From Modestobacter sp. DSM 44400 (lineage in GTDB: Bacteria > Actinomycetota > Actinomycetes > Mycobacteriales > Geodermatophilaceae), in assembly GCF_900107175.1 (NCBI RefSeq), contig NZ_FNOZ01000045.1, positions 1-33,277 on the forward strand: a DNA stretch of 33,277 nucleotides. The letters run 5' to 3'. Positions within the stretch are counted from its first letter, which is position 1; each line of letters opens with the position of its first letter. The notes under the pieces were generated by a model. The model saw only the letters and a list, made by a program, of their open reading frames with translations, was not told the origin of the DNA and searched no databases. Below are positions 21,652-29,675 of the stretch, one piece after another. The position numbers and the translations under genes are program-made.

Positions 21652-22314
21652 GTGATCGCGCTGGCTGCGCTGGTCATCGGGGCGCTCGGGCTGGTCGTGG
21701 GCGGGCTGCTCCGCCGCCGCGTCGGTGACCTGGTGCCCACCGGTGCCCCGTCGGGGGCCGCTTCGGGGCGAGTGCGACGTCCCGTGCCGGCGGGGGTGCT
21801 CGAGGTGGTCACCGGCGCCCTGTTCGCCCTGACCCTCCTGTGCGCCAGCGTCTCACCCGTCCTGCCCGCCTACCTGTGGTTCATCGCCGCTGCGGTGGCG
21901 CTCACCGTCGTCGACGTCCAGCACCAGCTGCTGCCGCGGCGTATCGTCTGGCCGGCTCTGGCCGGTGGCGAGGTGCTGCTGTTGCTCGCCGCGGCGACCA
22001 CCTCCGCGTGGGAGGCGTTGCTGCGTGCTGCGCTGGCCAGCGTGGCGCTGCTGGTCCTGCACCTGCTGATGGCGCTGATCTCCCCCTCGGGCATGAGGAT
22101 GGGCGACGTCCGGCTGGCCGGCGTCACCGGGCTGTAGCTGGGCTGGGTGAGCTGGCAGGCCGTGGTGGTGGGCGCCTTCGTGCTGCAGGCGGTGCTGGCC
22201 GTGCCGCTGCTGCTCACCCGCCGCGCGGACCGGCATGCCCGGCTGCCCTTCGGGCCGGCGATGGTGGCCGCGGCCGCACTGACTGTGGGGATCAGCTCGC
22301 TGCTGGCTCGGTGA
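21652..22314 (+). pseudogene. Prepilin peptidase (type IV), internal TAG stop
   Basis: A membrane aspartyl protease of the A24 type IV leader peptidase family that trims prepilin signal peptides. Several hydrophobic helices are visible. The two catalytic aspartates are in VVDVQHQLLPRRIVWP and in GMRMGDVRLAG (the GMGD motif). The frame from GTG 21652 stops at TAG 22135-22137, directly after GVTGL. Reading through gives LGWVSWQAVVVGAFVLQAVL and a last helix, ending at TGA 22312-22314, which makes a normal length of 220 residues. A W or Q codon changed to TAG would explain it. No pilin or secretion partner gene is in the window. Confidence 0.7.
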
Positions 22315-22753
22315 CCGCTGCGCCGGCCGGCTGCTGCTGCGCCCGGCTGGTGCCGTAGCGCTGCTGCGCCCACTGGCGGGTGCGCGAGATCCCCTCGACG
22401 GTGGCGATCGTGTCGGCGACCTCGGCCCAACTGAGCTCCGATGCACGGGCCTGGTCGACCGCGCTCTGGCGGTCCTCGGGGGCCGCCGCGGCGAGAGCTG
22501 CTCGAGCTCGGCGGACGGCGCGGGCGGGGTGGTTGGCCAGCCAGGTGTCGATCGCTGTGGCGTCGAAGACGACTTGCCGGTCCACCCGGCCCTGCTGGGG
22601 CCGCGGCATGCCCGCGGTTACCCGAACCCGCTGGTTCATGCCCCGGCCGGCGGTGGCCGCGGCCGCACGCAGGGTGGAGAGGGCCGGCCGCGGGACACCG
22701 AGCTCGGCGACGATGCGGTCGGCGACCTGGTCGTAGGTGTAGTGCCCGGCCAC
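22292..22753 (-). CDS. Hypothetical DNA-binding protein
   Basis: A 153-residue protein with two similar HTH-like segments. The first, YTYDQVADRIVAELGVPRPA, is at residues 5-24; the second, LSWAEVADTIATVEGISRTR, is near residue 105. A basic stretch (RPQQGRVDRQVVFDATAIDTWL), which resembles an excisionase/MerR-type wing, lies between. The start is GTG at 22753; no strong SD is visible. Its 3' end overlaps that of the prepilin peptidase gene by 23 bases on the opposite strand. It is divergent from the WhiB gene, across a 111-base promoter region. Confidence 0.6.
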   Translation of the reverse strand: MAGHYTYDQVADRIVAELGVPRPALSTLRAAAATAGRGMNQRVRVTAGMPRPQQGRVDRQVVFDATAIDTWLANHPARAVRRARAALAAAAPEDRQSAVDQARASELSWAEVADTIATVEGISRTRQWAQQRYGTSRAQQQPAGAAVTEPAAS

Positions 22754-22769
22754 TCCGTCGCCCCCAACC

Positions 22770-22802
22770 CATTTGACAGTCCGCAGCGTGAGTGGGGATC
22801 AT
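22770..22802 (+). promoter_or_regulatory. Promoter before the WhiB operon
   Basis: TTGACA (22773-22778) and GATCAT (22797-22802) are 18 bases apart. The -35 block CATTTGACAGTCCGCAGC (22770-22787) matches the internal promoter in the replication ORF at 17 of 18 bases, and GGCCTGACCAGCC follows at 22833, as it does there. Confidence 0.6.
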
Positions 22803-22864
22803 CGCAGACGCGTCGCTGACCCAGGCGGCGCCGGCCTGACCAGCCAGCGATGAGGGAGCACCCG

Positions 22865-23404
22865 ATGAACGCCTTGATGCACCGACCCGCCGCGAACTAC
22901 GCTGACCGCACTACGAGCATGCAGGTTGTTCCGGAGGCACTTCACCGCGGTGGGGTCGCCTCCGGTTCACGTTTTGGGCCTTCTGCCTCCTGCGCCGGCC
23001 GCGAGGACCTGGACTGGGTCCCGGACTCCGAGGACCTCCTCGTGCCCCGCCTGCAGCGCCGGCTCTGCCTGTCCTGCCCGACCCGGCAGTCCTGCCTGAC
23101 CCGGGCCTTGGAGACCAGGTCGGTCGGCTACTGGGCCGGCACCACCACCGCCGACCGTGCTGGCCTGGCCGGGGTCGACGGGCCGCTGCTACCGCTCCTC
23201 GACGCCCGCCAGGACCAGCTGGCCCGGGCCGCCGCGGCCGCCGCGGCCGCCGACCGGGCCAAGGCACTGCACCCCGTCGGGGAGGGGAACCTGTGGTGGT
23301 ACCGCCGACGAGGCTGCCGCTGCGCTGAGTGCCGTGCCGCGAACGCCGCGCACCGGGCCGCGGAGCGTGCCCGGGCAGGCTCCCGGACAAAGGTGGCGGC
23401 ATGA
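22865..23404 (+). CDS. WhiB-family protein with a GCRC zinc-like tail
   Basis: A WhiB-like iron-sulfur regulator of 179 residues. Four cysteines lie at C43, C68, C71 and C77 (C-x24-C-x2-C-x5-C, the Fe-S cluster pattern), followed by GYWAGTT, corresponding to the family's G(V/I)WGG turn. The C-terminal RRRGCRCAECRAANAAHR is a second, Cys-rich motif of a type seen on actinophage and plasmid proteins. The ATG at 22865 is preferred over 22850 because GAGGGAG ends 6 bases before it. WhiB proteins bind sigma factor and control transcription; the targets are unknown. The stop overlaps the next gene as ATGA. Confidence 0.85.
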   Translation: MNALMHRPAANYADRTTSMQVVPEALHRGGVASGSRFGPSASCAGREDLDWVPDSEDLLVPRLQRRLCLSCPTRQSCLTRALETRSVGYWAGTTTADRAGLAGVDGPLLPLLDARQDQLARAAAAAAAADRAKALHPVGEGNLWWYRRRGCRCAECRAANAAHRAAERARAGSRTKVAA

Positions 23405-24339
23405 CCAGCCAGACGCCCCTCGCCGCGACCCCCGACCGGCTGGAGGGCGCGCTGGGGTCGCCGTGGGCCCGGGTGAAGGACCCCACGCCCATCCCCGACC
23501 CGATCGACGGCGACCAGATCCGGGTGCTGCCGGCCGAGCAGCTGCAGCGGCTCCTGCGGGACAACCTGCTGCCCCGCGAGTCCGACGTCGACGGCCGGGC
23601 CCGCTGGGTGTCGCTGTGGGCGGTGCTGGCCGATGACCCCGAGCTCACCGAGCTGGCCTTCGACGTCCTCGAGGACCTGATGGACGTCACCGAGGACGCT
23701 CTCGATGACGGCGTCCTGGACCAGATGGCTGGCAAGCGCGCCCGGAAGTTCCTGCGTAGCTGCGAGGAGGCCTGGTCCCGGCTGCAGGTCGACGAGGAGC
23801 GGCCGCTGGGATGGGTCGGCCGGCGCGCGACGGCGTTGGACCCGCTAAGCCGGCGGGTGCTCGAGCAGCTGGTGCTGGCGATCGCCGGGCACCGCCACCA
23901 GCTGACCGGTCACGGCGACGCCCAGCGCGTCGACGAGCGGCTGTGGGCGGTGCTGGCCGACGTCGACCTCGACCCGGCCGGCTTCCGGCGGGGACCGCTG
24001 CCGCCCTACCCGGTCGACTCCGGGGATCGCTCCCGGCCCGTGCAGCGCCGCGGCAGGATGACGCTGCCGCTAGTCGACGCCGAGCGCCCGCTCGGGTGGG
24101 CCGGCGCCGCGGCCGCGGGGTTCAAGCCCTCGGCCCGACCGGTGCTCGAGCAGCTCGTGTTGGGCATCGCAGTGCACCGGCAGGCGACCGCGAACGCCGG
24201 CGCCGTACGCCCCGACGTCGACGAGACGCTGTGGTCGACGCTGGCCCACGTCGGGCTGGATCCACTCACACCTGGACTCGCCGGTGAAGCCATCCAGATG
24301 CCCACCGGCCCGGTAAAGCAAGGCGACGAAGGACGCTAA
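23401..24339 (+). CDS. Hypothetical protein with a duplicated domain
   Basis: A 312-residue acidic protein, translationally coupled to WhiB (ATGA). Residues 131-192 and 226-288 are repeats of each other: both have ERPLGW near the start, RxVLEQLVL(A/G)IA, a VDExLW segment and end in LDP. A third partial copy (VSLWAVLADDPEL) is at residues 70-82. The family is not known to me. The link with WhiB suggests a role in the same regulatory circuit, which is inference. Confidence 0.6.
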   Translation: MTSQTPLAATPDRLEGALGSPWARVKDPTPIPDPIDGDQIRVLPAEQLQRLLRDNLLPRESDVDGRARWVSLWAVLADDPELTELAFDVLEDLMDVTEDALDDGVLDQMAGKRARKFLRSCEEAWSRLQVDEERPLGWVGRRATALDPLSRRVLEQLVLAIAGHRHQLTGHGDAQRVDERLWAVLADVDLDPAGFRRGPLPPYPVDSGDRSRPVQRRGRMTLPLVDAERPLGWAGAAAAGFKPSARPVLEQLVLGIAVHRQATANAGAVRPDVDETLWSTLAHVGLDPLTPGLAGEAIQMPTGPVKQGDEGR

Positions 24340-24477
24340 GGAGCGAGCCGAAGCCGAGAAAGGCAGGGCGCCCGTCAACGATTTTACCTACACGGCCATG
24401 GAGCGGTGCGGCTCCCGCTTACCGAAGTGAGTCGGCACGTAGCTGCCAGCAGTGCGGCTTGCAAAAGTCAATAGGTC

Positions 24478-26343
24478 CTAGGGTTCTATCAACAAGGGTC
24501 GCGTCTCGACCACGGGCTGACCTGCGTAGGTTTTGAGATGATTCATCCATCGGTTCAACTCATTTAGTTTGTTAACGTTCCATAAGTCATGGTCGGCGAA
24601 TCGATCCTTCATCAAGTCGCCTAGCTGCGAATCTACATCACTAGCTGATTCCAGTATTTCTTGCGCGAGTAGGGTGTGTACCCACTTGAGCGCAGCACCT
24701 CGGCCTGTAAATAGCCCTGATGCAATTGCTGGCCGATCGGGATTCATTACTTCAAGTCGATGACGGGCATCCCGCCACAGCGGCGTGCCTTGAGCGTGGG
24801 ACATCTTGTTGAGCGCGTCGTTCAAAGGGGACAGAGGCTTCCACTCGACTCCCGCTTTTCCTAGCCAATCCCGAAATTTGCTTCCGGGATTGGCCAGAAT
24901 CCCGGCCGCCTGATATGGGTTTCGTCGCCACACTCTCAGTTGTACTGCCATTTCCAGCACAGTCCGCAAGGCGGCCATAGAGCGATCATCATCCTCTAGC
25001 CATAGCCAGTACGCGGTGCGTACGGCCGACGCGGCAAGAGCGGCGGCGGCAGCGGGCTCTGGCTTCTTAAGCCAACCGCTGAGTAGGCCCGTGCTTTCTG
25101 CCACCATGATGTAGTTGTAGTTGAATCCAAAAGAGGTGTCCTCGAACGGTAATGCACTTGGATTGCCCGACGGCTCGCCATCCTCGACAGCGAAAACATC
25201 ACCAGCAGTCCGAATGGCTCGAACCCGCCGAGTGACGAAAGCTAGCTCCGTAGCAGAGGGGCCAAGAGGTTGAGCTGCGGAGAGCGTGTGCAACCTGAGA
25301 AGGTGGTCATACTTTCTTACCGCCTGCTCCATGCTCGGCTCTGCGCGACCTCGAATAGCCAGCCCCCGAACCACTGGTTCGGTGTAGTTCCACGGGATTG
25401 GCGGCATAAGACCCACGTCGAACGGTGCAATGTTGCCACTCTTCGCCTTCCCTTTTTCAATAGAAAGGCGATCGATTAGGCCACGAAGGCATATCGTACT
25501 GAGCCTTAGAGCACTCAAGATCAGATCCGCAGCACATTCCACAACACGCGCAATGTCTGGTGATGGCGTTTTGAGCAGGTCATGACTTTCCCAGGCAACG
25601 GCTTCTCTGTGCTCTCGACCATGAATTAGCTCAGACAGGTCGGCATACACGTCGCCAGCCATCGGGGCGCTACCAACAGACGCATTGGTGGCTTCGCTCG
25701 GCGTTAGGGGAAAGGGGAATGTCCAGCCACCCGCTATTTGCAGAGTTGGGTACGCGTTTGGGATCTCACGGGGCAACGGTGGGACATTGGAATTATAGTC
25801 GCCAGACTTTGCCCATACGCGACTCATGAACTTTTCGAATGATTCGTCGTCAGTCTGAGTCCAACCGTTCACATCAGCCATGCGTTGAGTCCAACGTTCA
25901 AGCTGGTTCCGAGCGATCAGGGCCGCGCCAGCGTACTGCCCCACCATGGTTAAGCGAAGCGCTGAAACGATGCTGTTGAGTCCCCATGCATAATGACTTG
26001 GCCAATTTCGACCATAGCTGTTAGCAGCGATCCCCAAAGTGCTGTAACCGAGCTTCAACAAGGCAGCATCTAGGGGAGGTACGTCCGTCAAACACAAGTA
26101 TGCAGCCATCAAAATTTTTTTGGGTGGACGTTCGGAGGACTCAAACCGCACTTCATGCCGGTGATCTAGCAACGCTTGGAACCAAGGCATTCCGCGACTT
26201 GCGATATGCATGAATTCTTCAACTGAAGCGCCCCTGCTTCTTACACGAGACAATGCCGCGTTGTACTCCTTATTTTTCCGGAGTTCGGGATCGCTTTTGA
26301 CTGCGGCGCGGCGCTCTGCTTTCCGTCGACTGTCCTTGCCCAT
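24478..26343 (-). CDS. Large hypothetical protein in an AT-rich island
   Basis: An unrecognised cytosolic protein of about 621 residues. The base composition is markedly more AT-rich than its surroundings (about 40% GC over 24541-24600). The N-terminus is Lys/Arg-rich (MGKDSRRKAERRAAVKSDPE). The central segments YADLSELIHGREHREAVAW and MAALRTVLEMAVQLRVWRRN look helical, and the C-terminus is rich in charged residues. No catalytic motif is seen. The ATG at 26343 begins 64 bases after the CysH stop on the same strand; the frame also has a TTG at 26361. Foreign cargo, possibly defence-related, is an inference from its place beside the Cas operon. Confidence 0.55.
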   Translation of the reverse strand: MGKDSRRKAERRAAVKSDPELRKNKEYNAALSRVRSRGASVEEFMHIASRGMPWFQALLDHRHEVRFESSERPPKKILMAAYLCLTDVPPLDAALLKLGYSTLGIAANSYGRNWPSHYAWGLNSIVSALRLTMVGQYAGAALIARNQLERWTQRMADVNGWTQTDDESFEKFMSRVWAKSGDYNSNVPPLPREIPNAYPTLQIAGGWTFPFPLTPSEATNASVGSAPMAGDVYADLSELIHGREHREAVAWESHDLLKTPSPDIARVVECAADLILSALRLSTICLRGLIDRLSIEKGKAKSGNIAPFDVGLMPPIPWNYTEPVVRGLAIRGRAEPSMEQAVRKYDHLLRLHTLSAAQPLGPSATELAFVTRRVRAIRTAGDVFAVEDGEPSGNPSALPFEDTSFGFNYNYIMVAESTGLLSGWLKKPEPAAAAALAASAVRTAYWLWLEDDDRSMAALRTVLEMAVQLRVWRRNPYQAAGILANPGSKFRDWLGKAGVEWKPLSPLNDALNKMSHAQGTPLWRDARHRLEVMNPDRPAIASGLFTGRGAALKWVHTLLAQEILESASDVDSQLGDLMKDRFADHDLWNVNKLNELNRWMNHLKTYAGQPVVETRPLLIEP

Positions 26344-26407
26344 AGGGCCATGATGCCTCAACCCGCGGTCGTTTCACTGCGACAAGGAGGGCTTTCGGTC
26401 TTCCCGC

Positions 26408-27259
26408 TTAGATGAACTCGCGCAGCCGGGGCAGTACCGCGGATAGTTTCTCGAAGAGCTCGGGCCAGCCGCGGCGTAGCCAGGTGGCGCGGCCTTGCTC
26501 GAGCTGGCTGCCGTCGATCATGTGGGAGACCCGCTGGGCGTGCTCGGGGGCGCCGAGAGCGCGCAGCTTGGCGTACACGGGGTTGACGGGCAACTGGTGG
26601 CGGGCGAGGTAGGCCCAGACGTCGTTGGTCTTCCAGTCCCAAATTGGGCCGAAGGCGACGGTGCTGTCGGTGCGGCGGACCACCCCGCCGTGGCGGGCGC
26701 GTCGTGCCGTCTCGGAACGGGAGGCGGCCTGACAGCGGCAGGTGCAGTGCTGGGCGAGCTCGGTGCGCAGGGCGTTGGCGTAGAGGGCGGCGCGGCCGCG
26801 GGACTCCTGGGCGCGCACACCCCAGAGCTCGCCAGGCCCGTGGTCGCGGTGGGCGCGGCTGGCCGGTTCGGTGATGAGGATCTGGTGAAGGTCGGTGCGC
26901 TGGGCTGGCTGGGGTGCGCGGTGGTCCCAGGCTCCGCTGGCGGCCAGCACTTCCAGGGTGGTCTGGCGGGCGGGGTACCAGTGCAGGTCCAGGTGCAGCT
27001 GGTCGGTGATCTGCTCGAGGTAGCGGTAGGTCTCGGGGAACTCGAAGCCGGAGTCGAAGAAGGCGACCGGGACGTTGGGCTCGATGGCGAGGATCTGGTG
27101 GAGGACGGCGAGGGAGTCCTTGCCGCCGGAGAAGGCGACGTAGCCGTCGTGGGCTTCCAGGTGGGCGGTGATGCGGTCGGCGAGGCCGGCTTCGGCCGCG
27201 CGGGGGCGTTGTAGGGCCCGCAGGGCGTGCAGGTCGAGGCCGGGGCCGGGCTGGGTCAC
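26408..27259 (-). CDS. cysH-like: CysH-like PAPS reductase-family protein of type IV-B
   Basis: A 283-residue PP-loop ATPase-fold protein. SGGKDS at residues 44-49 is the pyrophosphate-binding loop, preceded by YVAF. VAFFDSGFEFPETYRYLEQI and FGPIWDWKTNDVWAYLARH are hallmarks of PAPS-reductase/DndC-like enzymes. The Cys-containing C-terminal motif of true CysH is absent, so sulfate reduction is unlikely. The GTG at 27259 lies 8 bases after the csf3 stop, as expected of the CysH-like gene that marks type IV-B systems. In those systems its role is unsolved; it may use ATP to modify a substrate. Confidence 0.88.
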   Translation of the reverse strand: MTQPGPGLDLHALRALQRPRAAEAGLADRITAHLEAHDGYVAFSGGKDSLAVLHQILAIEPNVPVAFFDSGFEFPETYRYLEQITDQLHLDLHWYPARQTTLEVLAASGAWDHRAPQPAQRTDLHQILITEPASRAHRDHGPGELWGVRAQESRGRAALYANALRTELAQHCTCRCQAASRSETARRARHGGVVRRTDSTVAFGPIWDWKTNDVWAYLARHQLPVNPVYAKLRALGAPEHAQRVSHMIDGSQLEQGRATWLRRGWPELFEKLSAVLPRLREFI

Positions 27260-27266
27260 CGAACGG

Positions 27267-27998
27267 TCAGCCGTCGAGCAGTGCGGGCAGGTGAAGCAGC
27301 TGCTGGCGGGCGGGGTGCATGTAGGGCGGGCGGAGGCCGGCGGTGCCGCGGCCGCCGTCGGGCACTGTGGGATGGCCGGCCAGGCAACCGGCCGGGGTGG
27401 GGCGGCCCAGCGTGCCGTCGGGGTGCAGGTGGGCGGCCTCCCAGGAGTCGAGGGTGGGGTCAGGGGTGACCGTCCAGGCCAGCACGTGGCCTTCGCCCTG
27501 GGAGCGCTTCTTGCCGATCGCGGTGACGGTCTGCAGTAGGGCGGCGATCGCGTCGACGTCGCCGACCGCGCGCCAGCTGACGGCGCGGCAGGTGGTGACC
27601 AGCAGGGGCATGCGGCGGGCCCGGTAGCGGCCTTGGCGGTCGGAGACGGAGGCCGGCAGCGTGGCGGCCAGCTGCTCCATAGCTCGGTGGTCGGTGCGCC
27701 CGGTCCAGGTGCGCACCTCGGGCAGGGGGAGGGCTTGGTCCTCGGGGTGGGCGCAGGTGGCTGCCCAGTGCCAGGTGTCGACGTCGGTGGTGCAGCGGGC
27801 CAGGGGGAGGTCGAGGTCGGCGGGGTCTGGGGTGTCGATGAGCCGGTCGGTGAGCTGGCCGGCGGCGTGGGTGGCGGCCTTGTGGTCGGCCCACAGCGCG
27901 GAGGCCAGGAGGCCGTCGAGGGCGATGCCCCAGGGGGCTGCTTGGGCGATGCCGCCGGCGAGGTCGGCGCGGACGGTGAGGGGGACGTGGCCGGTCAT
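27267..27998 (-). CDS. csf3: Csf3, Cas5-like RAMP protein of type IV
   Basis: A 243-residue RAMP-fold subunit expected to hold the 5' end of the guide RNA in the type IV complex. The Gly-rich loop of RAMP proteins is visible as IGKKRSQGEGHV (residues 161-172). The N-terminus MTGHVPLTVRADLAGG is a RAMP-like first strand, and ALDGLLASALW is a helix typical of Csf3/Cas5 relatives. The ATG at 27998 overlaps the csf2 stop as ATGA; the longer open frame upstream belongs to csf2's antisense shadow. Position between csf2 and cysH is canonical. Confidence 0.85.
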   Translation of the reverse strand: MTGHVPLTVRADLAGGIAQAAPWGIALDGLLASALWADHKAATHAAGQLTDRLIDTPDPADLDLPLARCTTDVDTWHWAATCAHPEDQALPLPEVRTWTGRTDHRAMEQLAATLPASVSDRQGRYRARRMPLLVTTCRAVSWRAVGDVDAIAALLQTVTAIGKKRSQGEGHVLAWTVTPDPTLDSWEAAHLHPDGTLGRPTPAGCLAGHPTVPDGGRGTAGLRPPYMHPARQQLLHLPALLDG

Positions 27999-28888
27999 GC
28001 AAGGGCCTGCAGGGCGGTGATCGCAGCGGCGGGGTCGGCGAGCAGGTGGGCCCGCCAGTCGACGGCCTCGGCGGGTTCGCCGACGAGCTGGGTGCAGGTG
28101 AGCTCGGTGGCGACCTGGCCGTGGCCGATGGCGGCGCGGCCGCCGATCCGGCCGTCGCGGGTGAAGACCTCGAGTACCTCGGTGAAGAAGGCGACCTCCA
28201 GCGGGGTGGCCCGGTCCAGCCGCAGCCAGGTGCTCATCGTGGTGCCGGCCGGCAGGGTCTCGATGCGGTAGCGCATGAGCTGGTCGGTGTCGGAGGCCTC
28301 GGGGAGCTCGTCGAGCTGGGGGATGCCGTCGATGACCGGGATGCGGTCGACGGCGGTGAGCTCGGCGAAGGCGTGGTTGCTGGTGTCGTCCTGGCGGACG
28401 TAGGTCTCGATCTGTGTGGCGTCGAAGGCCGGCAGGGCGGCCTGGGGGGCGGGGTCGAGGATGTGGCTGGTCTCGGCGAGGTGGGGGACGACCTTGCCGA
28501 CCTGCAGGCAGCCGTCGATGATCCGGCCGCCGGCGGCGCAGCCGAAGACCCCGACCTGGGGGATGAGCTCGCGCAGGGTCTGCAGGCGACGGCCCGACAG
28601 CGGTTCCCCGGTGGTCTTGGCCAGGGAGCCGCCGCCGCGCAGGGCGTGGGCGGCGGCGAGGGGCAGCTGCTGCTCGTAGTGCAAGACGTCGCGCAGCAGC
28701 TCTTCCCCGATGCGCCGCAGCCGGCCGCGTCGGCCGTTGCCGGACACGATCGGGACGTGGATGGGCACGCCGAGGGGAGTCAGGACCAGCTCGCGGCGCA
28801 GGAGGGTAATGGTGCCGCGGGTCTCGCCGCCGTGGGCGATCGAGGAGGTGGCGCGCAGGGTGGCGGTCCACTTCAGAGTGCTGGGCAC
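27995..28888 (-). CDS. csf2: Csf2, Cas7-like backbone of type IV
   Basis: A 297-residue Cas7-type subunit that should form the filament along the RNA. Supporting segments are LRATSSIAHGGETRG near the N-terminus, HVPIVSGNGRRGRLRRIGEE (residues 44-63, the RNA-contacting Csf2 motif), an acidic middle with a thumb-like loop, and IGGRAAIGHGQV near the C-terminus (RAMP Gly-loop type). The GTG at 28888 has AGGAG 10 bases upstream and lies 2 bases after the cas11 stop. The order cas11-csf2-csf3 fits type IV-B. Confidence 0.87.
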   Translation of the reverse strand: MPSTLKWTATLRATSSIAHGGETRGTITLLRRELVLTPLGVPIHVPIVSGNGRRGRLRRIGEELLRDVLHYEQQLPLAAAHALRGGGSLAKTTGEPLSGRRLQTLRELIPQVGVFGCAAGGRIIDGCLQVGKVVPHLAETSHILDPAPQAALPAFDATQIETYVRQDDTSNHAFAELTAVDRIPVIDGIPQLDELPEASDTDQLMRYRIETLPAGTTMSTWLRLDRATPLEVAFFTEVLEVFTRDGRIGGRAAIGHGQVATELTCTQLVGEPAEAVDWRAHLLADPAAAITALQALA

Positions 28889-28890
28889 GG

Positions 28891-29448
28891 TCAGCTGGCT
28901 CCTGGGGTCGAGCGGGTGTCGCGGACGGCGTCGGCGACGATGCGGGTGCGCAGCAGCAGGGCCTCGGTCTCCAGCCGCAGCGCCATGAGCACCGGGGTGG
29001 AGTCGGCGCGCAGCAGCTGCTCGAGCTCGGTGCGCTCGGCGGCGTTGCGGGGGGCCGAGCCGAGTTCGGAGGCCACGTCGCGCCACCAGCGGCGCAGGGT
29101 GCCGGCTCGGTAGGTGGCGGTGATGACCCGGTCGGGCAGCAGCTGCTCCCAGTAGGTGCGTCGGTAGCGGCTGACCCAGCCGTTCTGCCAGTCGATGCCG
29201 TAGTGGATGAGCAGCAGCAGACGTTCGGCGACGCCGGCGGGCCCGGTGAGAGGCGTCATGCGCTCGCCCAAGACGGCCAGCCAGCGGTCGGTGGGGCTGT
29301 CCTCCAGACCGCCGGCCGCCGACGCACCCGCCCAGCCGGTGGCATCGGTGGTGGGAGATGTGGTGGCACCGATGGTGGCAGTGTCGGTGGCGGCGGCGGT
29401 GGTGGTGCTGCTGGTGGTGGCCGTGGTGGCCGTGGTGGTCACCGTCAC
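28891..29448 (-). CDS. cas11: Cas11-like small subunit of type IV-B
   Basis: A 185-residue protein whose folded part (about residues 53-175) is an all-helical bundle with many Arg, Trp and Leu (DRWLAVLGER, GWVSRYRRTYWEQLLPDRV, TLRRWWRDVASELG), as expected for the small subunit that packs along the Cas7 filament. The first 40 residues are a Thr/Ala repeat encoded by a GGT/GGC-rich tract on the plus strand (about 29355-29445), unusual for Cas11. The GTG at 29448 overlaps the previous stop as GTGA. Identification rests on position and helical content rather than on a sequence motif. Confidence 0.7.
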   Translation of the reverse strand: MTVTTTATTATTSSTTTAAATDTATIGATTSPTTDATGWAGASAAGGLEDSPTDRWLAVLGERMTPLTGPAGVAERLLLLIHYGIDWQNGWVSRYRRTYWEQLLPDRVITATYRAGTLRRWWRDVASELGSAPRNAAERTELEQLLRADSTPVLMALRLETEALLLRTRIVADAVRDTRSTPGAS

Positions 29449-29675
29449 CGGATCACCCAGAAGCCGGGCAGGGCCATGAACTGCGGCGCGCTGTACAGGC
29501 AGGTCAGGCACCCGACCTCCCCCGGGCTGCTGGCATGCCACCCGCTGCTGCGGCCGCCGCACAGCGTGGCGCGGGGCAGCTCCTCAGGCCGGTGCCCGGG
29601 CATGGCAGGTGAGTGCAGCACCAGGTGGGTCAGTTCGTCCGCGGGGCTGGTGACGGTCTGGAACGGTGAGCTCAT
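29445..29675 (-). CDS. Small Cys/His protein inside the type IV-B operon
   Basis: A 76-residue protein between csf1 and cas11. The ATG at 29675 overlaps the csf1 stop as ATGA, and the stop overlaps the cas11 GTG. Cysteines and histidine at C39, H47, C56 and C59 (LCGGRSSGWH then GCLTCL) make a probable zinc-ribbon site. Similar small zinc-finger proteins occur on actinomycete plasmids. It is not one of the standard type IV-B components known to me, so it may be an accessory subunit or a regulator. Confidence 0.6.
   Translation of the reverse strand: MSSPFQTVTSPADELTHLVLHSPAMPGHRPEELPRATLCGGRSSGWHASSPGEVGCLTCLYSAPQFMALPGFWVIR

Noticed and set aside
27267-28871. A 534-codon minus frame covering csf3 and csf2
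   Set aside because: Only the part after the ATG at 27998 is protein-like (Csf3). The upstream part is the out-of-frame shadow of csf2, Arg/Pro/His-rich.
29355-29445. Repetitive GGT/GGC tract in the Cas operon, considered as a CRISPR array
   Set aside because: The units are irregular triplets without spacers, and the tract encodes the Thr/Ala tail of the Cas11-like protein.
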